This document shows, piece after piece, positions 47,496 through 61,276 of a stretch of DNA of 64,000 nucleotides. This DNA is from Anoplopoma fimbria (taxonomy: Eukaryota; Chordata; Actinopteri; Perciformes; Anoplopomatidae): the NCBI RefSeq assembly GCF_027596085.1, contig NC_072452.1, forward strand, positions 4,099,314 through 4,163,313, given 5' to 3'. Within the stretch, counting starts at the first letter, position 1. Each line of letters opens with the position of its first letter. Below the pieces are notes generated by a model. That model was not told the DNA's origin. It searched no databases and saw only the letters and a list, made by a program, of their open reading frames with translations. Both the position numbers and the translations under genes were made by a program.

Positions 47496-48996
47496 AAACC
47501 AGCACACACCGCCCTTCATCTCAACACAATAAATCTGGAAGACAACGATACAGTGAAAAAACACATTCTCTCATTTGAAGGTATAAACTACCGGAGAGTG
47601 AAATATTTATCACATTTAGTGTGATGTGAGGCAAAGAATTCAAAAGCTATTTTTAGATATTCATGCTGTGCTTTGGTTTCAGTTTACACTGGAGGCCCAG
47701 ATTTATGAAAATATAGCACTGCATTGTGTAATCCTACAAGTGAGATAACTTCAGTGTGTGTCCTCAAATGTGGGTCTTATTTTAATCACTAAAGTGTAAT
47801 TTATTCATCAGTTACTTTCTTAAAAAATAAATACATTTCTATTTTCTAACAGATGACGGAAACAGTTCAAAATATGCCTGCACGTACGGCACTGAAAACT
47901 GTGTGACAATCCCATATGCTACCTACCGTATTCAATGTCTTTGGGGTATTAAAATAAATAAAATAATAAACAGTGCTTGTTTCCGTCCTCTGTCCCAGCA
48001 CTTCTGCTGGCTGTGAGGAGGAGACAGCTCAATGGTTTGGAAACAGGCTAAAATGATCCCCCAGGGTGATTGGAGAGTAGAATACTGGAAAGTACTGTAA
48101 TGTAGGCTGTGGGGGGACACATTTTGAAATGCACAGAGCTGCAGTTTTATTAGAATAACTGTAATAAAAAGGCTCTCCATGAATAAATGGGTTTCACAGT
48201 GGAACACATTATAATAACGCCGTACATTTCAGCCCTCCACTCGTACATTTCTGTCTGTTTTATTTGGAAAATATACAGTAAACATGTTTTTTCTGAAAGA
48301 CATCCATATAAATGCCATTTCCCTTTAGTATTTCACTGATAAATGCAATGATTGGTTAAGGTTTCCAGTGTGCAAAGTAACAGGGCAGCTTGAGTGTTTG
48401 CATCAGCAACTGTTCAATCTTTCATCAGCTATATGTACTGTATATGAAAGAATGGCCAGTTTTTCCCAGATTTGTGTAGTTGTGGAGATACACAATGTTA
48501 GGCAATACATATGTTTCTGCAGATTATTTATTTAAATCCTTTAAACATGCATTAACAGATCATTTTTTGGACTTGCTCTGTTCAATCCTCCGTTTGCAGC
48601 TTCTGTTAGAACATATAAACATATTTATTACATTCCTTACACTACACATTTTCACCGCTTGAATGTGAAAATGACAATTTGCAACATTAGGAGCGAGTAT
48701 TGATCATTCATTTATTAATAATTATACTGTGTGACCTCTTTCAACACGGTCCATGTGGTAAAATCAACCGGTGGTTTTCTCTCTTTGAGGACACGAGGAG
48801 GTTCCATATCAGCAGAGCTTTCTCTGTCCGAGGTCAAGAAATACAAACTGTCTTCTTGGTGTTGACCCAGTCATTCACAGCAATACAGATGTGAGGTGAC
48901 ACACACACACACACTGAACGTAGACATGTCCGGATGGAGATGTGTGGTGGCATGTAGATCAGCTGTGATTCCCTGTGACTGCTTTTGCACCTGTCA
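47496..48996. other. Intergenic, no gene recognised
   Basis: AT-rich DNA; a short (AC)n at 48899-48914. Nothing else identified. Confidence 0.45.
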
Positions 48997-49067
<71 letters not shown>

Positions 49068-49087
49068 TTTCCTTCCTTCCTTCCTTC
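48997..49087. repeat. (CTTT)n then (CCTT)n tetranucleotide microsatellite
   Basis: A CTTT run to about 49070, then CCTT units to 49087. The three overlapping Ser/Phe/Leu frames through it are artefacts. Confidence 0.96.
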
Positions 49088-50584
49088 ATTCTTTCTTCCT
49101 TGTTCTCTCCATCGTTTTTTCTCTTTCCTCCCTTTTATTGCTCTCCACTTTCATTAGACACCTGTCACTATCCTGTCCTGAAAACGTGTCCGCTCGCCTC
49201 ACTGTCACAGCCAGTGTGTGCACGTGTGTGATTAAAGAGACAGAGTGTGTGTCCGTCTGCACTGGAGCGTGTGGCAAGGAGGGTGTGTCTGTGTTTGTGT
49301 GTCCAGTCTAGTCAGCCATTCTGTCAGTTGAAAATCATGTGTCACTTCCTAACACAAGGATCTGCAGGCCAGTGTCTTCAGCAGCGTCTCTCGCTCTCTG
49401 CTCTGTAGACGTGTCTGTCTCGCATGGATAAAGGCTTACAGTATCTTCTGCTCTCTGTCTTTCAGTGAGCTACGTCCAGATCTTTATAGCCGATAAATGA
49501 AAAAGCTCCTCATAGCATTGTAACTAATTTTGACCAAACAGTCTGTCTTTAATATTACAAGAGAAGAGACAAAACAGAGTTTACCTACACCTGCATAAAT
49601 CAATATCTTGGACAGTGACATGGACTGAAATGTTCTATGAAACTGTAACTATAACCATACCTGAGTATCGATGTAGTTTCAAGCAGAAACAATAAGCTGA
49701 TTTCAACATAAAAGCGCTGTATGAAACTAGCTCAGCACCAACTGGCAGACAACGTAACAGCAAAGAAATAACATTTTGCCTCTTAAAACCACAAATTTCT
49801 TAACAGGTTTCGGTTGAGATTTTTTTCTAAAAGGTGACATACATTTATCTGGTCACCAGAGACTCTAAATGAGACAGATTAATTTTACAGATAATGTTTC
49901 TAATTCGAGAGAGTAAAACATTTAGAAAAACATTTTTTGAATTAAAACCAACTCTCCATTTTGTTCTCAAAGTCTTCTGTCCGTCTTGATTTCTGTGCTG
50001 AGTTGGCTGTAGCTCAGTACCCAGTCAGTCTTGTCACAAACTATCCAGCTCTGGTGTCTTTCTTGGTCTCTGTCATCCAGTCACTTCAACCCTGTTTTCA
50101 GCATGTCCACCTCACACTTATGTCTGTCTGCCTTCGTTTGTCTTGTTGACCCGTCCCTCTACTTGTCTGTGGTTGGAATTGTAAACTGTGAGTCCCTTTA
50201 TTCGATGTCAATGCCTAACTTGCTCTGCTGTTCATTTTTTTTCCTTCTTTTTTTTTTTACTGTCTGTCTTACTTTCTTTCAAAGTCTAAGACTCAACCCC
50301 GTCTTCCTATTTCCCTGTGGCTGTATTGAAATTCCACATTTTAATGTGCTGACCCATGGAAAAAATGAAACAAACCAGCGTAATCAGAATTGTCATTGTT
50401 CTGAATGTTGTGAAGGGTAGTGACAATTAGGCACCAACACTTGAAGAAAACCCCAAAGGTCTTGACTGCTCACATTGTCCAGACTACACCTCCCAATATA
50501 TTTGATTGTATTGGCATATTACATAAATTATGAAGAGACTGTGACTTTTCGATCGCCACTTTACATTTGTCATTCAATCATTTA
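49088..50584. other. Intergenic, no gene recognised
   Basis: Mixed DNA with a T10 run near 50251. No gene supported. Confidence 0.45.
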
Positions 50585-51165
50585 TAGTGTCTTAAACCTT
50601 GCATTCTCTCTACTTGCCACCATGGGGCGACTCCTCTGGTTGTAAAAATAAGTCTGATTGTATAGAAGTCTATGAGAAAATCACTCTACTTCTAACTTGA
50701 TTTATTACGTCAGCAAACATTGAAAACATGAGTTTATGGTCTCAATCTCTAGTTTCAAGTCTTCTTCAATATAGCATGATGTTCGTTTAGTATATTATGT
50801 TCCATTTAGAGTCAAATAGACTATAAAACAGGATATGCTTTAGGGCGGGGCTACCTTGTGATTGACCGATGGTAGAGACCACATCGGTGTCAGGTTAGGG
50901 AGTTTGCCATGTTTTCGCCTTAAAACTTTAACTCTTTCACAGTGTGTTTGCAGCTCACGAAAGTATAGTGCAACATTTTGGTCTTTTAAAAATGTTTTAT
51001 TCAACTTCAATTTGGTGTTGTACTGTTGTTGTACTAAGCTCCACCCTCTCGTGCCACTTCTGGTTGCAAAAAAAACTAATGGTGAACTATCGGCTTCAAA
51101 AAGGAAGTCCACAATACAATGGGTGACTTTGCGTTGACTACATCCATTTCTTATATACAGTCTAA
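50585..51165 (-). repeat. Dispersed teleost repeat, copy 2 (reverse)
   Basis: Blocks GGGGCGACTCCTCTGGTTG, GTTTATGGTCTCAATCTCTA, GTCTTCTTCAATATAGCATG, TTTAGGGCGGGGCTACCTTG and CACTTCTGGTTGC / GAAGTCCACAATACAATGGG are the reverse complement of copy 1 (36645-37115). It carries about 140 bp of extra sequence between 50880 and 51020. Confidence 0.75.
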
Positions 51166-51796
51166 CCACTCATAATAATCCGCTCCATAGTCTAACTAGA
51201 GGTCAAAAACTCCACAGGGTACCTTAAAATACATCCATGGTCTGTTAAGCTTGTTTGTTCTGTGAAATGAGCATCAAATGACACCCACAATGCTCTGCGT
51301 CTCGGCCAGTGTATGCTGCCCTTAAGGGCCACCTCATGAATCCACAGAGGTATGTCTTTGGAGACAGAGTATGACACACTGAGTGGACATTTCCCAAGCG
51401 AGTGGGTACGACAAGCTCACAGGTTATATTTATAACACTTGTTTTGTTTGCCAATGAGGAAGCATTTGAATTTAATGGGACTGTTTAGCTACCCCCAAGT
51501 ACAATGACTGTAATATTTTTTAGTAGAGGAGGCCCCTGAGGGATATGAAGCCCTGACCATGTTTGTGTCCTGCCCTACCAACTGAACTATGAAAAACCAT
51601 CTAGTTTCATGATGTTTATACAGTGTATTCATTATAGAGTGATTGATTGTCTTGACATTTGAGTAAAGTCTCCAGGAATGCCCGTCCATGCAGGTGAGAG
51701 CCACTGAGTTAGAATCTGTGAGAGCAACATAAGGCAAATATTAATTTCCTTTAACCTGGATATGTCTGAGTTAACTTGATTAGAGGTGGAATGTGG

Positions 51797-51797
<1 letters not shown>

Positions 51798-51828
<31 letters not shown>
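51798..51828. repeat. (CT)n microsatellite
   Basis: A pure CT run, followed by a short (GT)n at 51858-51880. Confidence 0.95.
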
Positions 51829-51831
<3 letters not shown>

Positions 51832-51964
51832 CTGTCTTCATTGCAGGTGCAGAGGTGTGTATGTGTGTGTGTGTGTGTGTCAGTGATGGATGTATTGCAG
51901 ATGGTCTCAGCTCCATCTAATTATGCTGTGGACACTGGAGGAAGTCCTGCACAGAGGTCACTTA

Positions 51965-53094
<1,130 letters not shown>

Positions 53095-53230
53095 GTGCTT
53101 TGAGCTAAATGCTAATGTGAACAAGCTAACATGCACATAATAACAATTATAACATACTGATGATTAACAGGCATATTGTTCACCAATGCATGTTAGCATT
53201 GTTAAAATTTGCATATTACTACTAAGTGTG
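53095..53230 (+). repeat. ATGCTAAC-type dispersed repeat copy
   Basis: GTGCTTTGAGCTAAATGCTA followed by ACAAGCTAACATGCACATAA and ATGCATGTTAGCATTG. The first block is identical to the start of the copy at 60438. Confidence 0.7.
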
Positions 53231-53769
53231 AATTTCTTTGTTTTGCAAGTACCTGGTCATAAACCAAAGTATTGGGTAAATTAACTGTGCAGATTGTGCT
53301 TTTGAGAAAAAAGTGTGGGGATTGCCAAAGTTGTTCAGATTGATCTTGTGGGGAACATGAATATGTTTCAATCCATTATGTATAACATGACATTTCCCTA
53401 AAAACCATGAATGTCAACCTCCATTTTAGCGCAAGAGGAAAAGGCAGGGGCATCTATCCTCTGGGAACTATGAATATCTGTACAAAATGTCACGAATTTC
53501 TGCTGGTTTTTCCTATACCACCATGGACATAAACAATCACCTGTAAAAACCCAACCATAAAAGAGTTAAAATGGACGAGCTGCTGTAAATAGCACAGCGG
53601 CTCTCAGTAGCGTCAGCTGGTTAGTTAATAGCGTCACGTAACTTAACCGATCATTTTAACATGATCGAAATGCGACGGCCTCTGTGACGCAATCGGCCTA
53701 CAAATACAGCCTCTGAAGGATGCAGCCGCTGGATTGGCAGCTAATGTGTTTCTCCAAAGCCGAATACGC

Positions 53770-54028
53770 ATGCTCAAGCTTTACATTACATTACAGTCAG
53801 TAGTATATTACATATCATTCACCCATTCACACACTGATGACAGGCTACCATGCAAGGTGCCACCATCAGACTCTAACTAACATTCATCATCCAGTCCACA
53901 CCGATGGCAAGCCTTCAGGAGCAACTTGGGGTTAAGTGTCTTGCCCAAGGACACATCGACTGCCGAAGCCGGGTATCGAACCACCGATCGGAGAACTACC
54001 TTGCTCTCCACTACGCCACAGCCGCCCC
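53770..54028 (-). mobile_element. tRNA-derived SINE (reverse)
   Basis: On the minus strand it begins GGGGCGGCTGTGGCGTAGTG. The A box TGGCGTAGTGG is at 54008-54018 and the B box GGTTCGATACCC at 53970-53982, both close to consensus. The body has GTGTCCTTGGGCAAGACACT, then TTGCTCCTGAAGGC and GTGTGTGAATGGGTGAATG, a teleost SINE hallmark. The left end lies in an ATTACA-rich stretch. Confidence 0.85.
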
Positions 54029-56481
54029 TATAAGCTGCATGGAACACACTGAATGCCTTGCCAGTGGTCATGACTATGGCTGGGCAACCTGAGAGTCTCT
54101 ACATAGACTGCTCATGGAGCAGGGGAGTTGATGAATAACACAAAGGAAAGAGACATGCAGCTGCAGATCAGAACAAGCCATGTCCTACTACTGGAACATG
54201 CCGATGCTCCTCCGTGTAACTAAAGACCTGGGCGAACCCACCCCAACAGCTATGGACGGTGGCCGTTACTGGAATGACATCTGAATTTAACGATGGACTT
54301 AAAAATAGAAGAGCATAATTGTTTTGATCAGTCCGTGATGTTGACCAACAATGCCGTCAAATTTAGGACTAAAGTCTGAGGTGTAGCTCCAGCAGGATGA
54401 CTTTTTAGACATTTCAGTTAAGCTTTGCAACCAAATTCGACCTTAAACCTCAAAACAAGGGAAAAATAAACACGCTGTTCCCTGAGATAGAATTTTCCTC
54501 AGGGTCGCCCAACATGGCACCTTGTGTCAAAGTAATGGGAGTGTCAGTCAGTGAAACGGGGAAAATATCCTGTAGGAATGCATCGTTTCTGCAGGTTTCA
54601 TCATAATGTAATCAATGGTGTCTGACATATCCTTCATGCATGACATCCACACCCAGCTCCAAGGATTTTCATTAGAAACAAGCAAAACACCATCACCCCT
54701 TTGAAGATTCGTTCCATGGAGAAATAAATAATGATGACTTCGTGCAGACAAAACGAGTTGTTAAGATTGATCGTTGTTCTTGTCTGTTTAATGCATCTTT
54801 AATAAGGAAGATAATGGCCCTGCTTCCGTTATGTCCCCCAGTAAAAGTACTTTGATGTATATCCAAGTGCATTTACAGTTTAAACTCTCCAGGAACATTT
54901 GGGATTAGATGGTCATAAGAAACACAAATTCGACCCTCCAACTTTTAAATTCAAGTTAAGTGATTCTCAAGCGTATAGCCTAGAGAGCAATTGCCCTAAT
55001 TTTTTCCGGCAAAGAAAAAGCCAAGCTATTAATGGCTTAGCAGAGATAAGCCCAAACGGTGTTAATAAAAGATTGGATAATGATTTTTAAAGAAAGGAGA
55101 GGGGACAGCACATAGGGCAGAAATAATTAATCACCGCGAATGGTAGAAGAGGAAAAGTAAAGAGGAGCAGGCCGAGAGAGAGGGAGATATAGAAAAAGGC
55201 AAGAGAGGAGAGGAAATGATAGGAAAAGATGAAGACGAGACGAAAGGAGGAAAGGGAAGGAAGGGCAAGAGGTTAGGAGAGGAGAGCGATGAGAGGGGGG
55301 AGAAGATAATGCTAATATTATAAAGAGACGGACACCGAGCAGTAATAATTAATCACCAAGAGTGGATGGGAGATGAGGACAAGGGGAAAAAGTAAAGCGA
55401 GAGAGGAGGGGAAAAAGATGGTGGAGAGTAGGAGAGGTGAGGGAAGTTGGAGAGAAGAGGAAGAATAAAAGTAACTTTTACACTTTTTATTGCAAGAATA
55501 CTTTACAGTATGAGCTCAAAGTTCAACATCACATCAAATGATGGGTAACCAAAAATTTAGCAGGAACTCAGTGCTCAGACGGTACTCGTGTGTCCATATC
55601 ATCCTGGGAATTGGACGGAGAGCAGCAGTGTGATTTAGAGAGGGGAAGGGGATGCAGGGCACACCACCTCTTTGAAAAAGCACATCGCAATCTATATCAC
55701 AAGTGGCTAAAGAGGAAATGTCATATTAACAGTGCAGTTCAGTGTCTGATTTCAACCGCCGAACGCACCTCTGCAACATGTATCGCACCGGATGAGATCA
55801 CATCATGCTTTAATTATGTTCCCCCACAGTATACCATTGTGTTTGCATTACGCTATTGATTTTCTGATGCGAGTGATGGAAGGTTGTTTCATTTCTGTAG
55901 ATGAGGTTATTGCGTGCAATCGCTATTTGTATGATGTTTCATGAGTGGAGATGAATCTGCTTTATGTGAAAATGTTCTTGTGTTGTCTTCACAATGAACT
56001 GAACAATCTAGTTGCACTAGAAATGCATTGGGAAAACACAAAGATAACAAGCTGACCATATGATTTATATGCTTTATATGATGATATAATCCTAAAGTTT
56101 TAGGGGGGTTATAAATAGAATAGACTATTCCAACCCTGATTTACACATTAATCATGATGCTAATTTCAATATGGAATCAAATCATAAAAGTTTATTTGTT
56201 TGTTCATAGCATGAGGCTTTATGCAATCTTCTTGATTTGTATGCATATGCGTGTTGTTTTCTATTCAGAGCCCCACTGTGGCAGAAACAAACAAGTTATT
56301 ACTCCCGCTGCTTTTCCTTCTCTGTACCACATCTTTAAACAAATGGCAGATGGAAAATTAGGTTTTATGTTGCAATCTTTTACACGCACACACACAAACT
56401 CTGCTAGAAATCTTGCTTCCGATTTTAAGTGGTAAATGTTTGCAAAAAAGGGTTGTTGGGCTGTTCATCTGAAAGCAGCAG
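54029..56481. other. Intergenic; purine-rich block with duplicated motif
   Basis: The stretch 55085-55470 is strongly A/G-rich. AATAATTAATCACC occurs twice (about 55124-55137 and 55343-55356), each followed by similar GAATGG/GAGTGG and purine runs. No gene supported. Confidence 0.45.
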
Positions 56482-56745
56482 AGGCAGCATGGTGGCCTAC
56501 AGTGGTTAGAGCGTCAGCCCTGTAACTGGAAGGTTAGGAGTTCAGCCCCCCCCCCCCCCCCCCCCCCCCAACACACACAGTAGCAGTGGCAGTTTCTTAA
56601 TGGCCAAGGGAGCAAGCTTCTCCCTGGCTGAGAAAATCTTTGTGGTAGGAGGAGACGGTGCTCACTGCTTAAAGGCAAACATGGCTGTACTGGGCAGAAT
56701 CCTGGTGTGAAAGTGTGTATGGCAAAACACACTAAGGAAATAATA
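56482..56745 (+). mobile_element. tRNA-derived SINE (forward, diverged)
   Basis: Head GGCAGCATGGTGGCCTACAG, then TGGTTAGAGCGTCAGCCCTG; an A-box-like TGGCCTACAGTGG at 56492-56504 and a weak B-box-like GGTTAGGAGTTCAG at 56532-56545. A 24-bp poly-C tract (56546-56569) follows the B box. The body (TGGCTGTACTGGGCAGAATC) is unlike the other SINE, so this may be a different subfamily. Confidence 0.6.
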
Positions 56746-56989
56746 TTAAGGAAACAAGTACATGTCCATTATTAATTACAGTAAATAATCAATACTTAAT
56801 ACTCAAATATGAGAAAACAACAAGTAGGAAAAACAAGAAATCCTATTCCCATTGGGAATTAGAGTATCAAGCATGTGAATCCAATCTATCCTTATCACCT
56901 CCTCTCTGTGGCATCTATACTGTCAGGTGGTGTAATGTTATGTACACCACTGTCATATAGTGTAGTTCACTCAAGCTATGGTTCTGACT

Positions 56990-57115
56990 CAATATTTGTT
57001 TTGATTTATTTGGTAGGGACAGTGCACATTAATAAAACATTTCTGTAAATGCGCCAGAGTTAGCTATTTTTCATCTGTAGTCCATAGACAGAGGTTACAA
57101 AGTCACCCTAAAAAC
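56990..57115. repeat. Dispersed repeat (GGGACAGTGCACATTAATAA)
   Basis: Sequence TTGATTTATTTGGTAGGGAC, AGTGCACATTAATAAAACAT and CATCTGTAGTCCATAGACAG matches a familiar teleost repeat, probably a retroposon end. From memory; class uncertain. Confidence 0.45.
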
Positions 57116-58597
57116 AGAAACCCTTAATGTGTTCCAAAGACATCACGCTCATGAGAACGGACCTAACGGACAGACAACCCGCAAAAATATTGGCTTTGAC
57201 CGTGGCTGTCGCCGGCGCGGAGGCATAACAGAACATGTGCCGTAGGAGTATGTATTCTGATGGCGTGTAGCAAGAGCCTTATTCTGACACGGACTTGGGA
57301 GCAAGTATAAAAAAAATCATATCATATCTTATAATATAGTCATATCATATATTTACAGAGTCTATAACCAGCTTTGTAGGACTTTTAGTAAAGCCAGATA
57401 ACCAAAAGATACCCTGTGTGTGTGGAACTTGCTTCGTAGTACAGGCCCCAGGAACCTGCAGACAGGTCATCCAGCTCCGGCAGGGGGCAGCTCAGCAAAA
57501 GAAGGCAAATGAGCTGTAGCTTGGACAACTTTGGCCGGCCATATCCTCATCCTTAACTGTCATCACTCTAAACTAGAAAGTGCTGTGTGAAATTGGAAAG
57601 CTTGACAGGCATAGCAGCGATAGCGAAGGGAGTTGCGGCTTGGCGTATCATTTGCTTCAATTGACAAAAAATGTGTAGGTAATGGAGACGGTAATCATGA
57701 AGTTAAGAATTGTTTGTAGTGACAAATCATACAATATCACTCTACAACTCATTTATAAATAGCCTAAGTTTCTATGTGAAAAGAAACAAGAAGAAATAAA
57801 TGTAAACAATTGTTTTCTTCTCCCCAGACAACATTATCTTTGTCGTAGTCCCCCATTCACAGTTACTGGACTATAATTAATTAGCAGTTATCTGCAGTTT
57901 GTTATTTACTAGTATGGATTTTATCTGCCTTATTGTAAAGTGTCACCAAGTAAATAACAATCACTGAATCCCTGCCAACTCCAGGGGTACAGTTTTGCTG
58001 CTGACGCCGCACTTCCACCTTCCTGTTGTTGAGTTTAACAGGCACAAAGCCAATTTCCTGTTCAGAATCTGTATCTCAAAAATAACATCTTCTTGAGTAC
58101 AATTTATGAGGCCTTGCTACTGCTGTAGCACCAAAAAGACTCATTATTGAAAACAAGCTTTTGTGGACGAATCGTAAAACACTGGAGAAAAACATATCTA
58201 TTTAAAGTAAATTGAATCATATGTTTTTAAAAATTGCCAGTTGGCTCAAACATTTTATAAAAAGTCAGTCAAACGGAGAGCAAAACTGTTTCCACCATAC
58301 TGAAGGATCGAATCACTTTCCTCCCTGTGTTTCTTCAAAGCAGAAGTTTGACGGTGGTTGAAGGGCCTCAGGGTGAACAGGCTTATTGACATGTCTTCAT
58401 AAATGCTTTAAAGGCTTTTTGGTTCAGGTCCAAAGAGCAATAGCACCTGTCTTTGTGAGGCATCATGTAGCTCTTGATATAACCTGACAGCTTTGTGCCT
58501 TGTTGTGTTGTTTTATTTAAAAGCACTTATGGTATCAATACTTCACAAACGTTTGTGCCAAATTTTAGTTCAGCTTCCACTGACCACCAGTTACCAT
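57116..58597. other. Intergenic, no gene recognised
   Basis: Ordinary DNA; nothing identified. Confidence 0.45.
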
Positions 58598-59139
58598 TTA
58601 AACAGGCCCTATTATGCTATTTTCCGGGTGCATATTTTTATCTCAAGTTACAGTTACAACATGTTTACATGCGTTAATGCTCATAATCCTCCTTGTTTTT
58701 CTCATCCTGGCTGTCCTGCGGCACCTCTTCTCACCCTCTCTCTGAAATGCTCTGTTGTAGCGCTTGCTCCGCCCTCCAGAAAGCAAAGTCTGCTCTGATT
58801 GGTCAGCTAGCCCGCTCTGTTGTGATTGGTCAACGTTTCACATTTCAAAAAACTCTTCCTCTGGAGCTTCAGCTCCGTCTCTCTCTTTTGTTGTTTGAGG
58901 GCCAAATTAGCCGGAAGAAGTTTTACGTCACTTCAGTTACATTGTGATGAAGTTACAGAAGTGAAGGAGAGAATTCAATGGAGCCGTTTCAGGCAGCTCA
59001 GGAGCTTCTGAGGGGGAGGGTAACTCCTTTTGGGAGTGGACTTCAGATTTTACACTCTACGGACCTTTCACATGTAAAAATATATATAACACACTAAAGA
59101 AGAGGGAAAAAGTGGAAAAGCATAATAGGGCCACTTTAA
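58598..59139 (+). mobile_element. TTAA-flanked MITE-like element, copy A
   Basis: TTAA at 58598-58601 and 59136-59139 flank ends ACAGGCCCTATTATGCT and, in reverse, AGTGGCCCTATTATGCT (15 of 17 bases shared). About 534 bp with no transposase. TTAA target duplication is the piggyBac signature, so it may be a non-autonomous piggyBac-type element (inference). The interior has a GC-box-like CTCCGCCCTCC and two inverted CCAAT boxes (58798-58802, 58825-58829). Confidence 0.75.
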
Positions 59140-59416
59140 CTAAATGCAGATTGTTTTACATACAGCACTTATTCTCAAATAATACTGTCTCACAACCATG
59201 AATGTATGAGTTGAAAGAAATGTCAATATTATAATGTCTTCATGTGTCACATTGTACAACATATCCTCATACAATAGCTCTTATGATATCCTATTAAAAG
59301 TTACTCCTCATTTTTTGTGTGCGTTTTTCCTACGATAACAAAACTACTTAGTTAGGTTTAGGTAACAAAACTACATAGTTATGTTTAGGAATAGATGATT
59401 GTTTGGGTTAAAATAA
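59140..59416 (+). repeat. Flank of copy A, duplicated as 61277-61553
   Basis: A 277-bp segment that differs from the reverse complement of 61277-61553 at one position (ACTTAGTTAGG against ACTTACTTAGG). It includes the GTTTAGG-rich repeat that continues to about 59460 only in this copy. Confidence 0.9.
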
Positions 59417-61276
59417 CCACGGAAGTTCTGTCATTGAAGTACGCAAGTTACGTGTCAAAAATATGGTTTTGTGGATTTGGAGCGTGTCATGGATAAACGT
59501 TGTTAAATAGTGTTACAGGTTTTTATGTTTCTCCGTAAAAATTCTGTTGGGCTACCATTAGTAGAGTATGTAACTAGCATAAGCACTTGATACACAAGCT
59601 ACTGAACCCTCTTGATTTTCCCAGGAGACAAGAGTTTTTCATTGCCCTCTCCCGGTTCCTCTCCTGATCACAATTCTCCCGTATTTCTACTGATTTATGA
59701 CACATTTTCACACCTTTTTCCTTTTCATTATCACAACCAGTTTCTGGCACTATACAGCATGAATACGCACTCCTACTCTAAAAATCTGCCATTTCGATCC
59801 AAACAACAACACAGTTACACTTAATGTCATTTCATGGCATTCACGTGACGCAGATGAGAGCTGCTTACGCATTGTCCTCCTCAGTGAGTGAGAGTCAAAG
59901 AGAGAAATGGAGACAAAGAATGTCAAAAAATGTCAGACATCCTGGGAAAAAAATGTCTTTCTTGTGGAAACTTTTTAAGGAAGGGGGCATGCATTTTGTA
60001 AAAATCTACCACATCAATATTTCTGTCAAGCAGGGGGGTTTGCACTGACGCAAATCATCATAAAGCTACAGTTAATGCAAAAGATTCACCCTAGTTCACA
60101 CCAGAAGGGGCAAATTAATCTGTTTTCTTTCCTAAAAATGTAAAAGTTAAGTTAAAAGTAACGTGAAATTGCCCTTGTAGTGTACTTATTATTTTCTAAA
60201 TTCAATTCTCTAAAAGTCACCAGAAGGCAGTAAACAAAGTCTCAGTATTGACGTCTCACAGTTGGCAAGTATGTCAGTAAGCGCTGTATAAAGTGTGTAG
60301 CCCGTTATGAGGCATGAATTTATTCTCTGATTAAAGATGAAGAGTCTCATCTAACAGGTTAGTTGCATTATTTTGTAAAAAAAAAGTAGACAGTCTACAG
60401 CCATGCTAGCAGCTCTGGGAAGCTGCATTGGGGCACAGTGGTGCTTTGAGCTAAATGCTAATGGCAGCACACTAACATGCTCACAATGACAATGCTAACA
60501 TCTTACTTAGATTAGTGTCTTTGCATGCTAACACCGGCTGATTGGCACTATCCGCAAAGTGGAACTGAGGATGATGGGAAGTGTGGGAAGTGCCGCTAAA
60601 ATGACTAAGATTCTAATTAAACTTTACTTCAGGAAATGGTTTAAAAACAAGATAATCCTCTCATAAGTAAACCCAACTGAGTGGCGCGCAAAACATTAAG
60701 GAAAAGCTATTTTTACACGCTCTAACTCCTAAGTACTGATGAGATTGAGTATAATGGAGACTACAAAACATTGTGACAAACTTAAGCCTCACTGTCAGGA
60801 TTTAATGTGAAGCATGTCTTCTACAATTCTTCTACAATCTTCACGTACAAAAGTAGAACAATATTTCTTTTCCTGCATTCCATACACTCAAATACTTGCA
60901 GAGGCACCTTGTGTGGTCTTGCAGTGTTTTTCTTTTTATCTGTCAGTCATCATTAGGAGGGTTCTGCAGCTCCGTTGAAGCCTGTTATGATCTCTCGGCA
61001 CAAGCTATTTATATGCCATCAGAAGAAAAGTGATTTGCTAATTAGAGGATTAAATTGAACCAAAACAAAAAAATAGCCGGTGAGTCTGCTTTGTTGACTT
61101 TCACTTGACTTTCTTCAGCGGTGCAGTCTCAGGCTGATTCAAAATCCACACACAATAAGATTAAGTGACACATTATTAACGGCGATCTACCTCAGCAGGT
61201 TGATTCAAGCGGAGGATTTGGTTCTTCCGAAATCAACCTCAGACAAGATATGAATTTTAACTGTTTTAATTTAAAC
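59417..61276. other. Spacer of the large inverted duplication
   Basis: 1.86 kb between the two arms. It holds one ATGCTAAC-type repeat and no supported gene. Confidence 0.6.
60438..60600 (+). repeat. ATGCTAAC-type dispersed repeat copy
   Basis: GTGCTTTGAGCTAAATGCTA, ACACTAACATGCTCACAATG, ACAATGCTAACATC and GAACTGAGGATGATGGGAAG. The fullest of the three copies in the window. Confidence 0.7.

Noticed and set aside
48896..49311. Ser/Phe/Leu-rich frames of up to 111 residues
   Set aside because: Produced by the CTTT microsatellite in three frames.
53970..54028. A tRNA gene
   Set aside because: A and B boxes are present, but the body and tail are those of a SINE and the head does not fold as a complete tRNA by inspection.
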